From Fusobacteriales bacterium (GTDB lineage Bacteria; Fusobacteriota; Fusobacteriia; Fusobacteriales; Fusobacteriaceae), in assembly GCA_020063625.1 (NCBI GenBank), contig JAICDD010000010.1:1-64000 (forward strand): DNA of 64,000 nucleotides, given 5' to 3'. The translations under genes were made by a program, and so were the position numbers. The notes beneath the pieces were generated by a model. That model was not told where the DNA came from and ran no database searches. It worked only from the letters and a program-made list of their open reading frames with translations. Positions 1 to 9,519 of the stretch are shown one piece after another. Numbering within the stretch: the first letter of the stretch is position 1; every line of letters starts with the position of its first letter.

Positions 1-1136
1 TTATGTACTTCATGGTCATCAATACTTATAAAAATAACGCCATCATCTGTTAATAAATTCCTTGCTACTTTAAGTCTTGAATACATCATACTTAACCAAT
101 CACTATGAAATCTTCCATTACTCTCTGTATTTTGTACTAACTTATTCCCTTCCTCATCTATTATTTCACTTTTTTTATCATATTCTTCTTTATTCATTTT
201 AAAATTATCTTTATATATAAAATCTTTTCCAGTATTATATGGTGGGTCTATATATATCATTTTTATTTTTCCTAAATAACTCTCTTGTATTATTTTTAGA
301 GCATCTAAATTATCTCCTTCAATATATATATTTTTTGTATTTTCAAAATTTACACTTTCTTCTTTTACTGGTCTAAGTGTTTTGCTTGTGCTTTTATTTG
401 CATTATATAATGCTTCTTTTTTTCCCACCCAATTTAATCCATATCTTTCTCTTGGACCTTCTACTATTTCATCTGATAAAATTTGTCTTAATTTATCAAA
501 ATCTACTACTTTTTTTATATTTCCTTTTTCATCTTTTGTTTCTGTTACTACTTCATGAAATAATGCTTCTATTTTTCCTACATTATCTTGCTGTAAATCT
601 TTTGTTTTCATGTCAAATTTCATCATAATTTTAATATTATTAAGTTTATTATCTATTTCAATAATTTTTTCAAAACTTAAAGATAAGTCAATATTTTTTT
701 TTATGAATTTTTTTATAATATTTTCATAACAAATTTTCAGATTTTTTGCAGAAAAATCAAAATTTATATCTTCATTCCAATCAGATAAAAAATATTTCTC
801 AATATTTTTACTTTTTTTTAAAGCAATTCCATAAGCAAAATTATTTTTATAAGTAAATTTATATAAAATTATGTAAGGGATAGCGCTATCTATTATTTTT
901 AATAAATCTATTGGAATAACATTTGTTTTTAATTCTATTTCAAAAATTTGTATTTCTTTTATATTAGCATCTTTTTCAATTCCTACACTTTCTTCAGAAA
1001 TTTTATATTTCCATGTAATTTTTTTTATCTTTTCTTGAAATTTTTTTATTAAATTAGAATTCAAATCTTTTTTTTCGTAAAATTTACTTTTTGGAATAAA
1101 TCTATCTACTATACAACTATTTGGTAAATTTATCAT
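1..1136 (-). CDS. DUF4391-like N-terminal domain fused to type III restriction-modification DNA methyltransferase (Mod), partial at left edge
   Basis: Not in the ORF track because it runs off the window. Reverse-strand reading from ATG at 1136: MINLPNSCIVDRFIPKSKFYEKKDLNSN...FAYGIALKKSKNIEKYFLSDWNEDINFDFSAKNLK... (DUF4391-like), then MKTKDLQQDNVGKIEALFHEVVTETKDEKGNIKKVVDFDKLRQILSDEIVEGPRERYGLNW...NIYIEGDNLDALKIIQESYLGKIKMIYIDPPYNTGKDFIYKDNF (type III Mod N-terminus with DPPY motif). The ATG at 611 is in frame with 1136 (525 nt). Confidence 0.8.
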   Translation of the reverse strand, partial: MINLPNSCIVDRFIPKSKFYEKKDLNSNLIKKFQEKIKKITWKYKISEESVGIEKDANIKEIQIFEIELKTNVIPIDLLKIIDSAIPYIILYKFTYKNNFAYGIALKKSKNIEKYFLSDWNEDINFDFSAKNLKICYENIIKKFIKKNIDLSLSFEKIIEIDNKLNNIKIMMKFDMKTKDLQQDNVGKIEALFHEVVTETKDEKGNIKKVVDFDKLRQILSDEIVEGPRERYGLNWVGKKEALYNANKSTSKTLRPVKEESVNFENTKNIYIEGDNLDALKIIQESYLGKIKMIYIDPPYNTGKDFIYKDNFKMNKEEYDKKSEIIDEEGNKLVQNTESNGRFHSDWLSMMYSRLKVARNLLTDDGVIFISIDDHEVH

Positions 1137-1158
1137 AATTAACCCCCATAAATAGATA

Positions 1159-4100
1159 TTATTTTATTACAACAAATGCAATTAATTCAAAATCATCTAA
1201 TCCTTTAATATTATTTAAAAGAGCAGTAGTTCCATTATCTTCAAATAAACTATCAATTTCTTTTTCTTGTTTTATATTTAATATTGATTCTACTACTTTA
1301 TTTAATAAATTTGAATATTTTTCCATTTCTTTTCCATCATTAGTTTCATTATTAAATATTTCATATACTTCTTTTATAGGTTCATTATTTCCTTTTGATG
1401 TTGCTCTTAAAATATCTAATGTTTTCTTTACATTTATATGGTTTGATAAAATTTCTCCATTTTCTTTGATATATACTAGATAAAATGGATGTAATCTATT
1501 TATTTTATCTATATTAATATTTTCATTAATATTTTTTAATACAAATATTACTCCTTCTTCAATTCCTTTATCCAAATCTTTTTTACATACTGCGTGCATT
1601 CCATTTGGATAAGAATCTAAGTTATTATGTTTTATATAATTTATTAAATCCATTCTAAATTCATTTAATCCTAAATCTGTTATAGATATTCCAGTATTCA
1701 TTTCTTCTAAATCAACAACTTCATGCTGTAATCTTTCTAATTGTTTTTTTCTAAATAAGAGATCAGTTGATTCATTAGTAAGAACATTATCTTCTCCAGT
1801 AGCTGTCAAATCAACTATATGCATTCTAGCTTCTACTCTTTGTTTTAAATTTATATATTCATCTAATGATAATTGTGGCCAAAAATTTATTAATTGAATA
1901 TAGTTGTTTTTACTTCCTATTCTGTCTATTCTTCCAAATCTTTGGATAATTCGCACTGGATTCCAATGAATATCATAATTTACTAATGTATCACAATCTT
2001 GTAAGTTTTGCCCTTCAGATATACAATCAGTAGCAATTAACACATCAATTTCTGGTAAATTATTATTTTTTCTTCCTTTAGAGTTAGGCGAAAAATTTAT
2101 TAATAAATTATTAAATTCATTTTTTATATTTAATGTAGTTTTATTTTTATTATCGCCACTTATTTTAGCTGATTCTAAACCATAATATTCTTTTACATAT
2201 TTAGAAATGTTTTCATATAAATAATTAGCAGTATCTGCAAAAGCTGTAAAAATAAGTACTTTTTTATTATTTGGATTTATAGGATTTTTTATTTTATTAT
2301 CAATAATTTTCTTTAATTCATTTAATTTAGTATCGTGCTTAGGTGTTATTTTTTTTATATTATCGAGTATTTCGTTAGCTATTTCATAATCATGTAATAA
2401 ATCATTTTCCCATTGTTTAAAATCCATATCATATAAATTTACTCTAATTTTTTTTCCTACATTAAATTCATTATCTAGCCACTCATCATTATCAAAATTA
2501 AAATCAAAATCAGAATTAATAGAATTTGTTTCAATTTCACCATTATATAAGTTGTTTTTAAATTTATCAATTAAATCAACTATGTTTTCAATGTTTTCAA
2601 TGAAATTTATTAATGTAATTTTAAATGAATCAATAGAACTTTCTAGTCTTTTTAAAAAATTTACACGCATTAATATTTTTAATCCAGTTTCTCTTTGTTC
2701 TTGTTTAAATTTTATTTTTTCGTTAATATCAGTATCGTATAAATCACTATAAAATCTTTTTTTAGATGGTAATATATAAGCAAATGGTGTATACATAGAT
2801 AAATTAAAATTGCCTAATTTATCATATAATTCTTTTATTCCTATAAAATCATCTAAATCAGTAATTTCAGATCTAATTGTAAGAGGTTTCAATCTTTTAG
2901 GAAACTTTCCAATGCTCTTTACATCATAATATTTTTCAATATGTTTTCGACTACGAGCAATAGTTACTCCATCTAGTAGTTTAAAGAAATCATAATGAGA
3001 GCTAAGTAATTCTAATAACTCTTTTCCAGTTCTTAATTCTTCTGGCAAGTTAGTCCATTCATTAAAAATAGATTGAGCTGTTCTTAAAATATTATCAATA
3101 GATTTGTCTACACCTAATTTTTTGTCAATAATATTAGTTTCTCCTTCATAAGCAAGTGCAAGCTGATTTTTTAAATCATTAAACTTGTTATTTACAGGAG
3201 TTGCAGATAGCATTAAAACTTTTGTTTTAACTCCTTTTTTTATTACATCATTTAATAATTTTTGGTATCTTGTTTGTTTATCTTTATAAACATTGTTATT
3301 TCTAAAATTATGTGATTCATCAATAACAATTAAATCATAATTACTCCAATTTATTCTAGACAAATCTATTCCATTTGAATACCCTGAAGTTCTTAATAAA
3401 TCAGTATGATATAAAACATCATAATTCAACCTATCTTTTAATAAAGGATTATCTTCATAATTTCCCGTATAAGTTAACCAATTCACACCTAATTTTTTTG
3501 GAGTTAATACTAAAATACTTTTATTTCTTTCTTGATAATATTTTATAACTCCAAGTGCAGTAAAAGTTTTTCCAAGTCCTACACTATCAGCTAATATACA
3601 TCCATTATGTCTTTCAAGTTTATTAATGATTTCTATAACAGCGTCTTTTTGAAAATCATATAACATATTCCAGACTACAGAGTTTTTAAATCCAGTTTTT
3701 TCATTTATTACCTCATCTTCTGATAAATCCTCTAAAAACTCTTTAAATATATTGTATAAAATTAAGTGATAAATAAATTCAGGGGAATTTTCTTTATATA
3801 AATTTCCTAAATATTCTAAAACTTCTTCTGTTACATTTACGAGAATCTCATTATCATTCCAAATTTCATCAAATTTTTTGAGATATTCTTGAGAAGTATT
3901 TTTATCTAAAATTTTGTTTATAAATCCAAATATAACATTATCCTTTTTATATCCAAATCCAGCACTACTGAATTCATTTATTCCTAAATATAAAATTTGC
4001 TTATTTTCGTTGCTAATAATAAAAGAAGGGAGTATCTTTTCATTTTTTCTATTACTTTTGAATATTACTTTTTTTCTTATCCAGTCTCTACATTCTTTTG

Positions 4101-4416
4101 CAAGTGCTCTTCCAGTTAATTCATTTTTTAAATTTAATTCAAATTTTGATCCTACTATGGATTTTTCATTTTTTTTACTGTCTATTTCAAATTGTCTTTG
4201 TTCTTTTTTCTTTTTATCTTCTTCAATAAAAGTAGGGTCAATGAATATAAATCTCATTTGTTCTATTTTTTTTAATTCTTTTCTTAAGGATTCATATCCA
4301 TAAATAGAAAAAACTTCTGAAGCAACATATAATCTATCATTTTTTTTAATAGTTTCTTTTAGATTATCACCAACTTTTTTTAGTCTATTATCAAAATGTT
4401 CAATAATATCACTCAT
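1159..4416 (-). CDS. SNF2-family DEAD/DEAH helicase of a defence/R-M type locus, possible N-terminal PLD-like domain
   Basis: 1085 aa; Walker A LADSVGLGKT, VIDESHNF, SATPVNN, and C-terminal helicase motifs GQNLQDCDTLVNYDIHWNPVRIIQRFGRIDRIGS. Ends 22 nt upstream of the Mod start. Confidence 0.85.
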   Translation of the reverse strand: MSDIIEHFDNRLKKVGDNLKETIKKNDRLYVASEVFSIYGYESLRKELKKIEQMRFIFIDPTFIEEDKKKKEQRQFEIDSKKNEKSIVGSKFELNLKNELTGRALAKECRDWIRKKVIFKSNRKNEKILPSFIISNENKQILYLGINEFSSAGFGYKKDNVIFGFINKILDKNTSQEYLKKFDEIWNDNEILVNVTEEVLEYLGNLYKENSPEFIYHLILYNIFKEFLEDLSEDEVINEKTGFKNSVVWNMLYDFQKDAVIEIINKLERHNGCILADSVGLGKTFTALGVIKYYQERNKSILVLTPKKLGVNWLTYTGNYEDNPLLKDRLNYDVLYHTDLLRTSGYSNGIDLSRINWSNYDLIVIDESHNFRNNNVYKDKQTRYQKLLNDVIKKGVKTKVLMLSATPVNNKFNDLKNQLALAYEGETNIIDKKLGVDKSIDNILRTAQSIFNEWTNLPEELRTGKELLELLSSHYDFFKLLDGVTIARSRKHIEKYYDVKSIGKFPKRLKPLTIRSEITDLDDFIGIKELYDKLGNFNLSMYTPFAYILPSKKRFYSDLYDTDINEKIKFKQEQRETGLKILMRVNFLKRLESSIDSFKITLINFIENIENIVDLIDKFKNNLYNGEIETNSINSDFDFNFDNDEWLDNEFNVGKKIRVNLYDMDFKQWENDLLHDYEIANEILDNIKKITPKHDTKLNELKKIIDNKIKNPINPNNKKVLIFTAFADTANYLYENISKYVKEYYGLESAKISGDNKNKTTLNIKNEFNNLLINFSPNSKGRKNNNLPEIDVLIATDCISEGQNLQDCDTLVNYDIHWNPVRIIQRFGRIDRIGSKNNYIQLINFWPQLSLDEYINLKQRVEARMHIVDLTATGEDNVLTNESTDLLFRKKQLERLQHEVVDLEEMNTGISITDLGLNEFRMDLINYIKHNNLDSYPNGMHAVCKKDLDKGIEEGVIFVLKNINENINIDKINRLHPFYLVYIKENGEILSNHINVKKTLDILRATSKGNNEPIKEVYEIFNNETNDGKEMEKYSNLLNKVVESILNIKQEKEIDSLFEDNGTTALLNNIKGLDDFELIAFVVIK

Positions 4417-4632
4417 AGAATGCCCCCTGTTATTTATATTTACCTTATAATTATTTTATAATAAATTTTATTTGTTCAAATATAATATTAATAAAATTAT
4501 TAATAAATTCTTAGTATACATTTTACCACAATTAATTTCATTTTTAAATGATTTTATTTAAAATAAAAAAGAAAAAAATAACTTATAAAAATTAGAATTG
4601 AATTATGATTTTATTTATACAAAAAAAATAGA

Positions 4633-5054
4633 TTTTTTGTTACACAAAGAGCACGGAGAAAAACACTAAGGACCACTAAGTTTTTACTTTGTGGTTCTGA
4701 TTTTTCAATCTTTGTGTTCTTTGTGTAATTTTTTTAATCCGCGTTTTTCCGTGGCTAATTTTGTTTAATCTTTTTCTCTGAGATACTCTGATTACTCTGT
4801 TACTCTGCGTTGATTTTTTAAGTCTTCTTACTCTTCATTATTTTCCTATCTCTATGGTACTTTGTGTTCTCTTTTCTTTGTGCTGAATTTAATCAGTGAT
4901 AATCCGCGTTTTTCCGTGGCTAAATTTTAATTCTTCTCACTACTCACTACTTACTTCTCACTATTTTTTTATCCTGTGTTTATCTGTGTAAATCCCGTGG
5001 TTCCTAGTTTTTCTTTGTGGTTTTGATTTTTTATCTTTGTGCTCTTTGTGTAAC
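4633..5054. repeat. Repeat island A of CACNNAG/CTTTGTG, CCGCGTTTTTCCGTGG, ACTCTG and CTCACTA words
   Basis: ttacacaaagagcacggagaaaaacactaaggaccactaag...ctttgtgttctttgtgtaa at 4640-4728; aatccgcgtttttccgtggctaa twice; tactctgattactctgttactctgcg; cttctcactactcactacttacttctcact. Confidence 0.85.
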
Positions 5055-5170
5055 ACATTTCTAAAAGAAATTTATTTAACTTTCTCATAAATTTCTTTCA
5101 GAAATTTATTTAACTTTCTCATAAATTTCTTTCAGAAATTTATTTAACTTTCTCATAAATTTCTTTTAAC
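5055..5170. repeat. 34-bp tandem repeat (two perfect units plus partial flanking units)
   Basis: aaatttctttcagaaatttatttaactttctcat at 5089-5122 and 5123-5156, with diverged partial copies on both sides; each unit holds the dyad aaatttct-ttc-agaaattt. Confidence 0.9.
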
Positions 5171-5235
5171 TTGACAAAATTATAAAAAAATATAAAATGT
5201 ATTATATAATATATACAAAAAGAAGGTGAAAAAAG

Positions 5236-5961
5236 TTGAAGGAAAATAATTTTTTTAAAGGGGTAAAAGCAGCGACACCGATATTTTTATCATATTTTTC
5301 TATATCAATTACATTTGGATTAATTGTAAAATCCTTTGATTTAAATGGAGTGTTAGCAATTATTATGTCAATGACAAATTTTACAGGTGCTACTCAATTT
5401 ATATCTGTAAATATGATAGCAAATGGAATAGGAATCATTAATATTGCAATAACTACATTTATTATAAATAGCAGATATTTTTTAATGAGTTTTTGTGTAT
5501 CACAAAAAATGACAAATTTTAATTTAATAGAAAAATTATTATTTAGTTTTGGAATTACTGATGAAATTTTTGTATTATCAACTACACAAGAAAATTTATC
5601 AAAATCATTTTTATTAGGTGCACAACTTTATTCTTATTTTGGGTGGACAGCTGGTACAATTGTAGGAATAATTTTAGCTAGTTTTATTCCTATGCAAATA
5701 ATAGAAGCTGCTGCAATATCTATTTATATTATGTATTTGACACTTTTATTACCAAAAATTACATCTAATTCAAAATATTTGATAGCTGCTATTATATCAA
5801 TAATGTTTAGTGTGTTTTTTAAATATACTCCTTTTATAAATGAAATTGTAGGTAATTTTAGAATAATTTTATCAATTATATTATCAGCAATTGTAGCTTC
5901 AATTATAGTACCAATAGAAGAAAATAGTTATGAAGTGGAGGAAGTAGTAAATGAATACTAA
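5236..5961 (+). CDS. azlC: AzlC family branched-chain amino acid exporter permease (TTG start)
   Basis: FFKGVKAATPIFLSYFSISITFGLIVKS...TNFTGATQF is AzlC-like; multiple TM segments; overlaps an AzlD-like ORF. Confidence 0.85.
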   Translation: MKENNFFKGVKAATPIFLSYFSISITFGLIVKSFDLNGVLAIIMSMTNFTGATQFISVNMIANGIGIINIAITTFIINSRYFLMSFCVSQKMTNFNLIEKLLFSFGITDEIFVLSTTQENLSKSFLLGAQLYSYFGWTAGTIVGIILASFIPMQIIEAAAISIYIMYLTLLLPKITSNSKYLIAAIISIMFSVFFKYTPFINEIVGNFRIILSIILSAIVASIIVPIEENSYEVEEVVNEY

Positions 5962-6253
5962 ATTTTTAATAATAATTATAATAGGTGCTACTATAAATAT
6001 AATTTTAAGAGGAATCCCAATGGTGATTCCAAATTTAAAAAATAATAAATATATAGATTCGTTTTTAGAATATGTTCCTTATACAGCATTAGCAGCACTT
6101 CTTATTCCAGATGTATTTAGTAGTGGAAAAGATATATTAGCAATTATCATTACTTTAATTGTTGCAAGTATAATGATATTAAAAAAACAAAATAATTTAA
6201 TTATAGTTTTTTTAAGTATATTTATAGTATATTTATTTAATAATTATATATAA
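5951..6253 (+). CDS. azlD: AzlD family branched-chain amino acid transport subunit
   Basis: 100 aa, 4-TM type protein overlapping azlC by 11 nt. Confidence 0.8.
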   Translation: MNTKFLIIIIIGATINIILRGIPMVIPNLKNNKYIDSFLEYVPYTALAALLIPDVFSSGKDILAIIITLIVASIMILKKQNNLIIVFLSIFIVYLFNNYI

Positions 6254-6256
6254 AAA

Positions 6257-6285
6257 AAGCCACTATTGTGGCTTAAATTTTATTC
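6257..6285 (+). terminator. Rho-independent terminator after azlCD
   Basis: agccac-tatt-gtggct stem, AT-rich tail. Confidence 0.6.
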
Positions 6286-6310
6286 TAAAAAATATTTATA
6301 ATTTTTTCTA

Positions 6311-6757
6311 CTAAAAAATATTTGGTAACATATTATACATAGATAGCCATCTTTGGATAGCATTTTTATCTACTGCACCAATTCTCATATCTACTTGAAC
6401 TCCATCTATAAAAAGTATCATAGTAGGAACAGCACGTATCATAAATCCAGAAATTAATTTCATATTTTCTTTTGCATTTAATTTTACAATTTTCAAGTCA
6501 TTATATTCATTGTTTATCTCTTTTAAAGTTTCTTCTAATTTTTTACAGTTATCACAATCATCATTATAAATATTCAATATAACTGCACCATCAAATCTAA
6601 CAACTTCATCTAAATATGTTTCTGTATTTATCTCTCTTATCTCTTTCAAAATTATCTCCTTTCCGCAATAGATACAATTTAATTTATTATTTATATATTT
6701 TTTATCTATTTTAATTTTTTTGTGACAATTTGGGCATTTCATATTTATATAACTCAT
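6311..6757 (-). CDS. Thioredoxin-fold protein with N-terminal zinc ribbon
   Basis: CPNCHKK...CIYCGKE zinc ribbon, then thioredoxin-like domain with CDNCKK in place of WCGPC, and cis-Pro region AVPTMILFIDG. Confidence 0.8.
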   Translation of the reverse strand: MSYINMKCPNCHKKIKIDKKYINNKLNCIYCGKEIILKEIREINTETYLDEVVRFDGAVILNIYNDDCDNCKKLEETLKEINNEYNDLKIVKLNAKENMKLISGFMIRAVPTMILFIDGVQVDMRIGAVDKNAIQRWLSMYNMLPNIF

Positions 6758-6849
6758 TTTATCACCTCTTTCATCCCAAACTTTATTATAGCATTTATAT
6801 ATTATATTATAAAAATAAAAAAATTATTAAAAAATAAGAAATTTTGAAA

Positions 6850-7390
6850 ACACAAGATGCACACGGTATATTACATAAATTTTTTGTTACACAAAGAGCA
6901 CGGAGAAAATCACTAAGGACCACTAAGTTTTTCCTTTGTGGTTCTGCTTTTCTAGCTTTGTGCTCTTCGTGTAATTTTTTCTATTTCGCCTTTGGCGACT
7001 TACTTTTTTAAAGACAAAAAAGTAAGCAAAAAGTCTTTGCGCTAGTTTCTACGGATAATTTTTGTTACACAAAGGGCACGAAGAAAACCATTAAGGACCA
7101 CTAAGTTTTTTCTTTGTGGTTCTGATTTTTCTATCTTTGTGTTCTTCGTGTAACGCATTTATCAAGATATCTTCCGAAAATGCACTTTTTAAATTCTTCT
7201 TACTCTTAACTTCTCACTTCTTCCTCTTTACTTTTTACTAAATTATCAATTTTCCATTGTCCATTGTCAATTTTTTTCATCTCTGCGATACTCTGCGTTC
7301 TCTTTTCTTCGTGCTAAATTAAATCCGCGTTTTTCCGTGGCTAATTTTATTTAATCCTTCTCACTGCTTACTTCTTACTCTGAACTAATT
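6850..7390. repeat. Repeat island B
   Basis: Two copies of the ~90-nt ttacacaaag...gtgtaa module (about 6887-6974 and 7065-7154), the cgcctttggcgacttactttttt element (about 6988-7035), ccattgtccattgtcaatt words and aatccgcgtttttccgtggctaa. Confidence 0.85.
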
Positions 7391-7406
7391 CATTTTAAAA
7401 TTTTTC

Positions 7407-7435
7407 TTGACAATTTATATACCGTTAGGTATACT
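7407..7435 (+). promoter_or_regulatory. Promoter of tetR with embedded operator
   Basis: TTGACA (7407-7412), 17-nt spacer, TATACT (7430-7435); ATACCGTTAGGTAT at 7419-7432 overlaps spacer and -10. Confidence 0.75.
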
Positions 7436-7465
7436 AGATATATAAAATAAGATTAGGAGAAAAAA

Positions 7466-8035
7466 ATGTCGAAGAAAGAAGAAATGATTGAATCAGCAAT
7501 AGATTTATTTGCAACAGAAGGATATGATAATGTAGGAGTACAAAAAATTGTTGAATCAGTTGGAGTACAAAAGCCTACTTTATATTATTATTTTAAAAGT
7601 AAAGAAGGATTATTAGATAGTATACTTAGTGAAAAATTTTTACCATTTTTAAGTAAACTAGAACAAATAAAATACAATGGAGATATTGTATTAACACTTG
7701 AAAAAATTGTTTTTTTATATTTTGATTTTGCAAAAAAAAATTCTAATTTTTATAGAATAATATTAAATCTCACATTTGCACCAGAAAATAGTCAAGCATA
7801 TCAATCTACTATAAAATATTTAGAAAAAGAATATTTATTAATAGAAAAAATTTTTTTAGAAGCAGAAAAACAGCATGGAAATATGAAAGGTAGAAGTAAA
7901 ATGTTTTCTTATAGTTTTATAGGAATAATTAATTCAGCTATCACTTATTATTTTCATACAAAAAATAAAGAAGAACTTAATATTGATAATGCAAGAAAAC
8001 TTTCTAAGCAGTTTATGCACGGAATTTTTAGTTAA
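7466..8035 (+). CDS. TetR/AcrR family transcriptional regulator
   Basis: SKKEEMIESAIDLFATEGYDNVGVQKIVESVGVQKPTLYYYFKSKEGLLDSIL, canonical TetR HTH. Confidence 0.92.
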   Translation: MSKKEEMIESAIDLFATEGYDNVGVQKIVESVGVQKPTLYYYFKSKEGLLDSILSEKFLPFLSKLEQIKYNGDIVLTLEKIVFLYFDFAKKNSNFYRIILNLTFAPENSQAYQSTIKYLEKEYLLIEKIFLEAEKQHGNMKGRSKMFSYSFIGIINSAITYYFHTKNKEELNIDNARKLSKQFMHGIFS

Positions 8036-8048
8036 AATATTGATGAAT

Positions 8049-8070
8049 AAAGGGATAAACTCCCTTTTTA
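8049..8070 (+). terminator. Rho-independent terminator after tetR
   Basis: AAAGGGA-taaac-TCCCTTT followed by T run. Confidence 0.7.
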
Positions 8071-8085
8071 TTATAAACAATCTAT

Positions 8086-8099
8086 ATACCTAACGGTAT
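8086..8099. promoter_or_regulatory. Predicted TetR operator upstream of the GH13 gene
   Basis: ATACCTAACGGTAT is the exact reverse complement of ATACCGTTAGGTAT in the tetR promoter. Confidence 0.7.
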
Positions 8100-8117
8100 G
8101 TATAAGGAGGAAAAATT

Positions 8118-9461
8118 ATGAATTTAAACAATGAAAAAATATTTTATCACATTTATCCATTAGGGTTTTCAGGAGCACCTGAAAAAAATGATTTTTATTC
8201 TGAGCCAATTAATAGATTAGAAAAAATAATAGAATGGATACCACATATGAAATATCTTGGAGTAAATGCATTATATTTAGGTCCAATATTTGAATCAGTA
8301 GAACATGGATATGATACTGTTGATTATTTTAAAATTGATAGGAGATTAGGAACAAATGAAACATTTAAAAAAGTAGTTAATGAACTACATAAAAATGAAA
8401 TTTCTGTGATAGTAGATGGAGTATTTAATCATGTAGGAAGAGAGCATTTCTCATTTAAAGATTTACAATATAATAAACAAAGTTCAAAATATATAGATTG
8501 GTTTAATGGAGTAGATTTTAGTAAAAAAAGTCCATGTAATGATCCATTTACATATAATACATGGGATGGACATTATAATTTAGTAAAATTAAATTTAAAA
8601 AATCATGAAGTAAAACAATATTTATTAGATGCTGTAAAATATTGGATAAATGAATTTAACATTGATGGAATTAGATTAGATGCTGCTGATGTACTAGACT
8701 TTGATTTTATGAGAGAATTATCAATATTAGTAAAGAATATGAAAAAAGATTTTTGGTTAATGGGAGAAGTAGTTCATGGAGATTATAGCAGATGGATAAA
8801 AGATGCTAAATTAGACTCTGTAACAAATTATGAATGCTATAAAGGATTATATTCTTCACATAATGATAAAAATTATTTTGAAATAGCACATTCATTAAAA
8901 CGTCAATTTTCTAAAGGTGGAATTTATGAAAATATGAGTTTATTTAATTTTGTAGATAACCATGATGTAGAAAGAATCACAAGTACTATAAAATATAGAG
9001 AAGATTTATATAATTTACATTTACTACTTTTTACAATACCAGGAATTCCTTCAATTTATTATGGAAGTGAATGGAAAATTTTAGGAAGAAAAGGTAGTAG
9101 AAATGATTTAGATTTAAGACCAGAACTAGATGTAAATCATATGAATTCAACTAGTGAAACTGATTTAATTAATTTTATTTCTAAATTATCACAAATAAGA
9201 AAAGACTTAAAATCATTAAAATATGGAAATTATAAAGAAATTTTTGTAAAATCTGAACAATTTGCATTTGAAAGAGAAATAAATAATGAAAAGACAGTAA
9301 TTATTGTTAATTCATCAAAAAATGAAATAATCTTAAATGAACATAGTATACCAGAAGGGAGATATATAGATGTTTTGAATAATAATGAGAAATTTGATTT
9401 ACGAAATAAAAAAGAGATAAAAATAAATCCAAATACTGGAAGAATTTTAAAAAAGATTTAA
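8118..9461 (+). CDS. Alpha-amylase family (GH13) glycoside hydrolase
   Basis: GH13 motifs DGVFNHVG, GIRLDAADVLD, GEVVHG, FVDNHDVER. Confidence 0.9.
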   Translation: MNLNNEKIFYHIYPLGFSGAPEKNDFYSEPINRLEKIIEWIPHMKYLGVNALYLGPIFESVEHGYDTVDYFKIDRRLGTNETFKKVVNELHKNEISVIVDGVFNHVGREHFSFKDLQYNKQSSKYIDWFNGVDFSKKSPCNDPFTYNTWDGHYNLVKLNLKNHEVKQYLLDAVKYWINEFNIDGIRLDAADVLDFDFMRELSILVKNMKKDFWLMGEVVHGDYSRWIKDAKLDSVTNYECYKGLYSSHNDKNYFEIAHSLKRQFSKGGIYENMSLFNFVDNHDVERITSTIKYREDLYNLHLLLFTIPGIPSIYYGSEWKILGRKGSRNDLDLRPELDVNHMNSTSETDLINFISKLSQIRKDLKSLKYGNYKEIFVKSEQFAFEREINNEKTVIIVNSSKNEIILNEHSIPEGRYIDVLNNNEKFDLRNKKEIKINPNTGRILKKI

Positions 9462-9469
9462 AAATTAAT

Positions 9470-9519
9470 AGAGAGATGAAAATGTTTATTTAATTAACTA
9501 TTTAGTCTCTCTTTTTTAT
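9470..9519 (+). terminator. Rho-independent terminator
   Basis: agagaga...tctctct stem followed by T run. Confidence 0.6.

Noticed and set aside
377-628. ORF-track 83-aa + strand ORF
   Set aside because: Antisense to the DUF4391-Mod coding frame; Leu/Phe-rich low-complexity translation typical of the reverse of AT-rich genes.
2552-4303. + strand ORFs 2552-2752 and 3914-4303
   Set aside because: Antisense to the SNF2 helicase ORF with no RBS or recognisable domain.
5055-5170. Possible CRISPR array
   Set aside because: Units are contiguous 34-bp tandem repeats with no unique spacers; no cas genes nearby.
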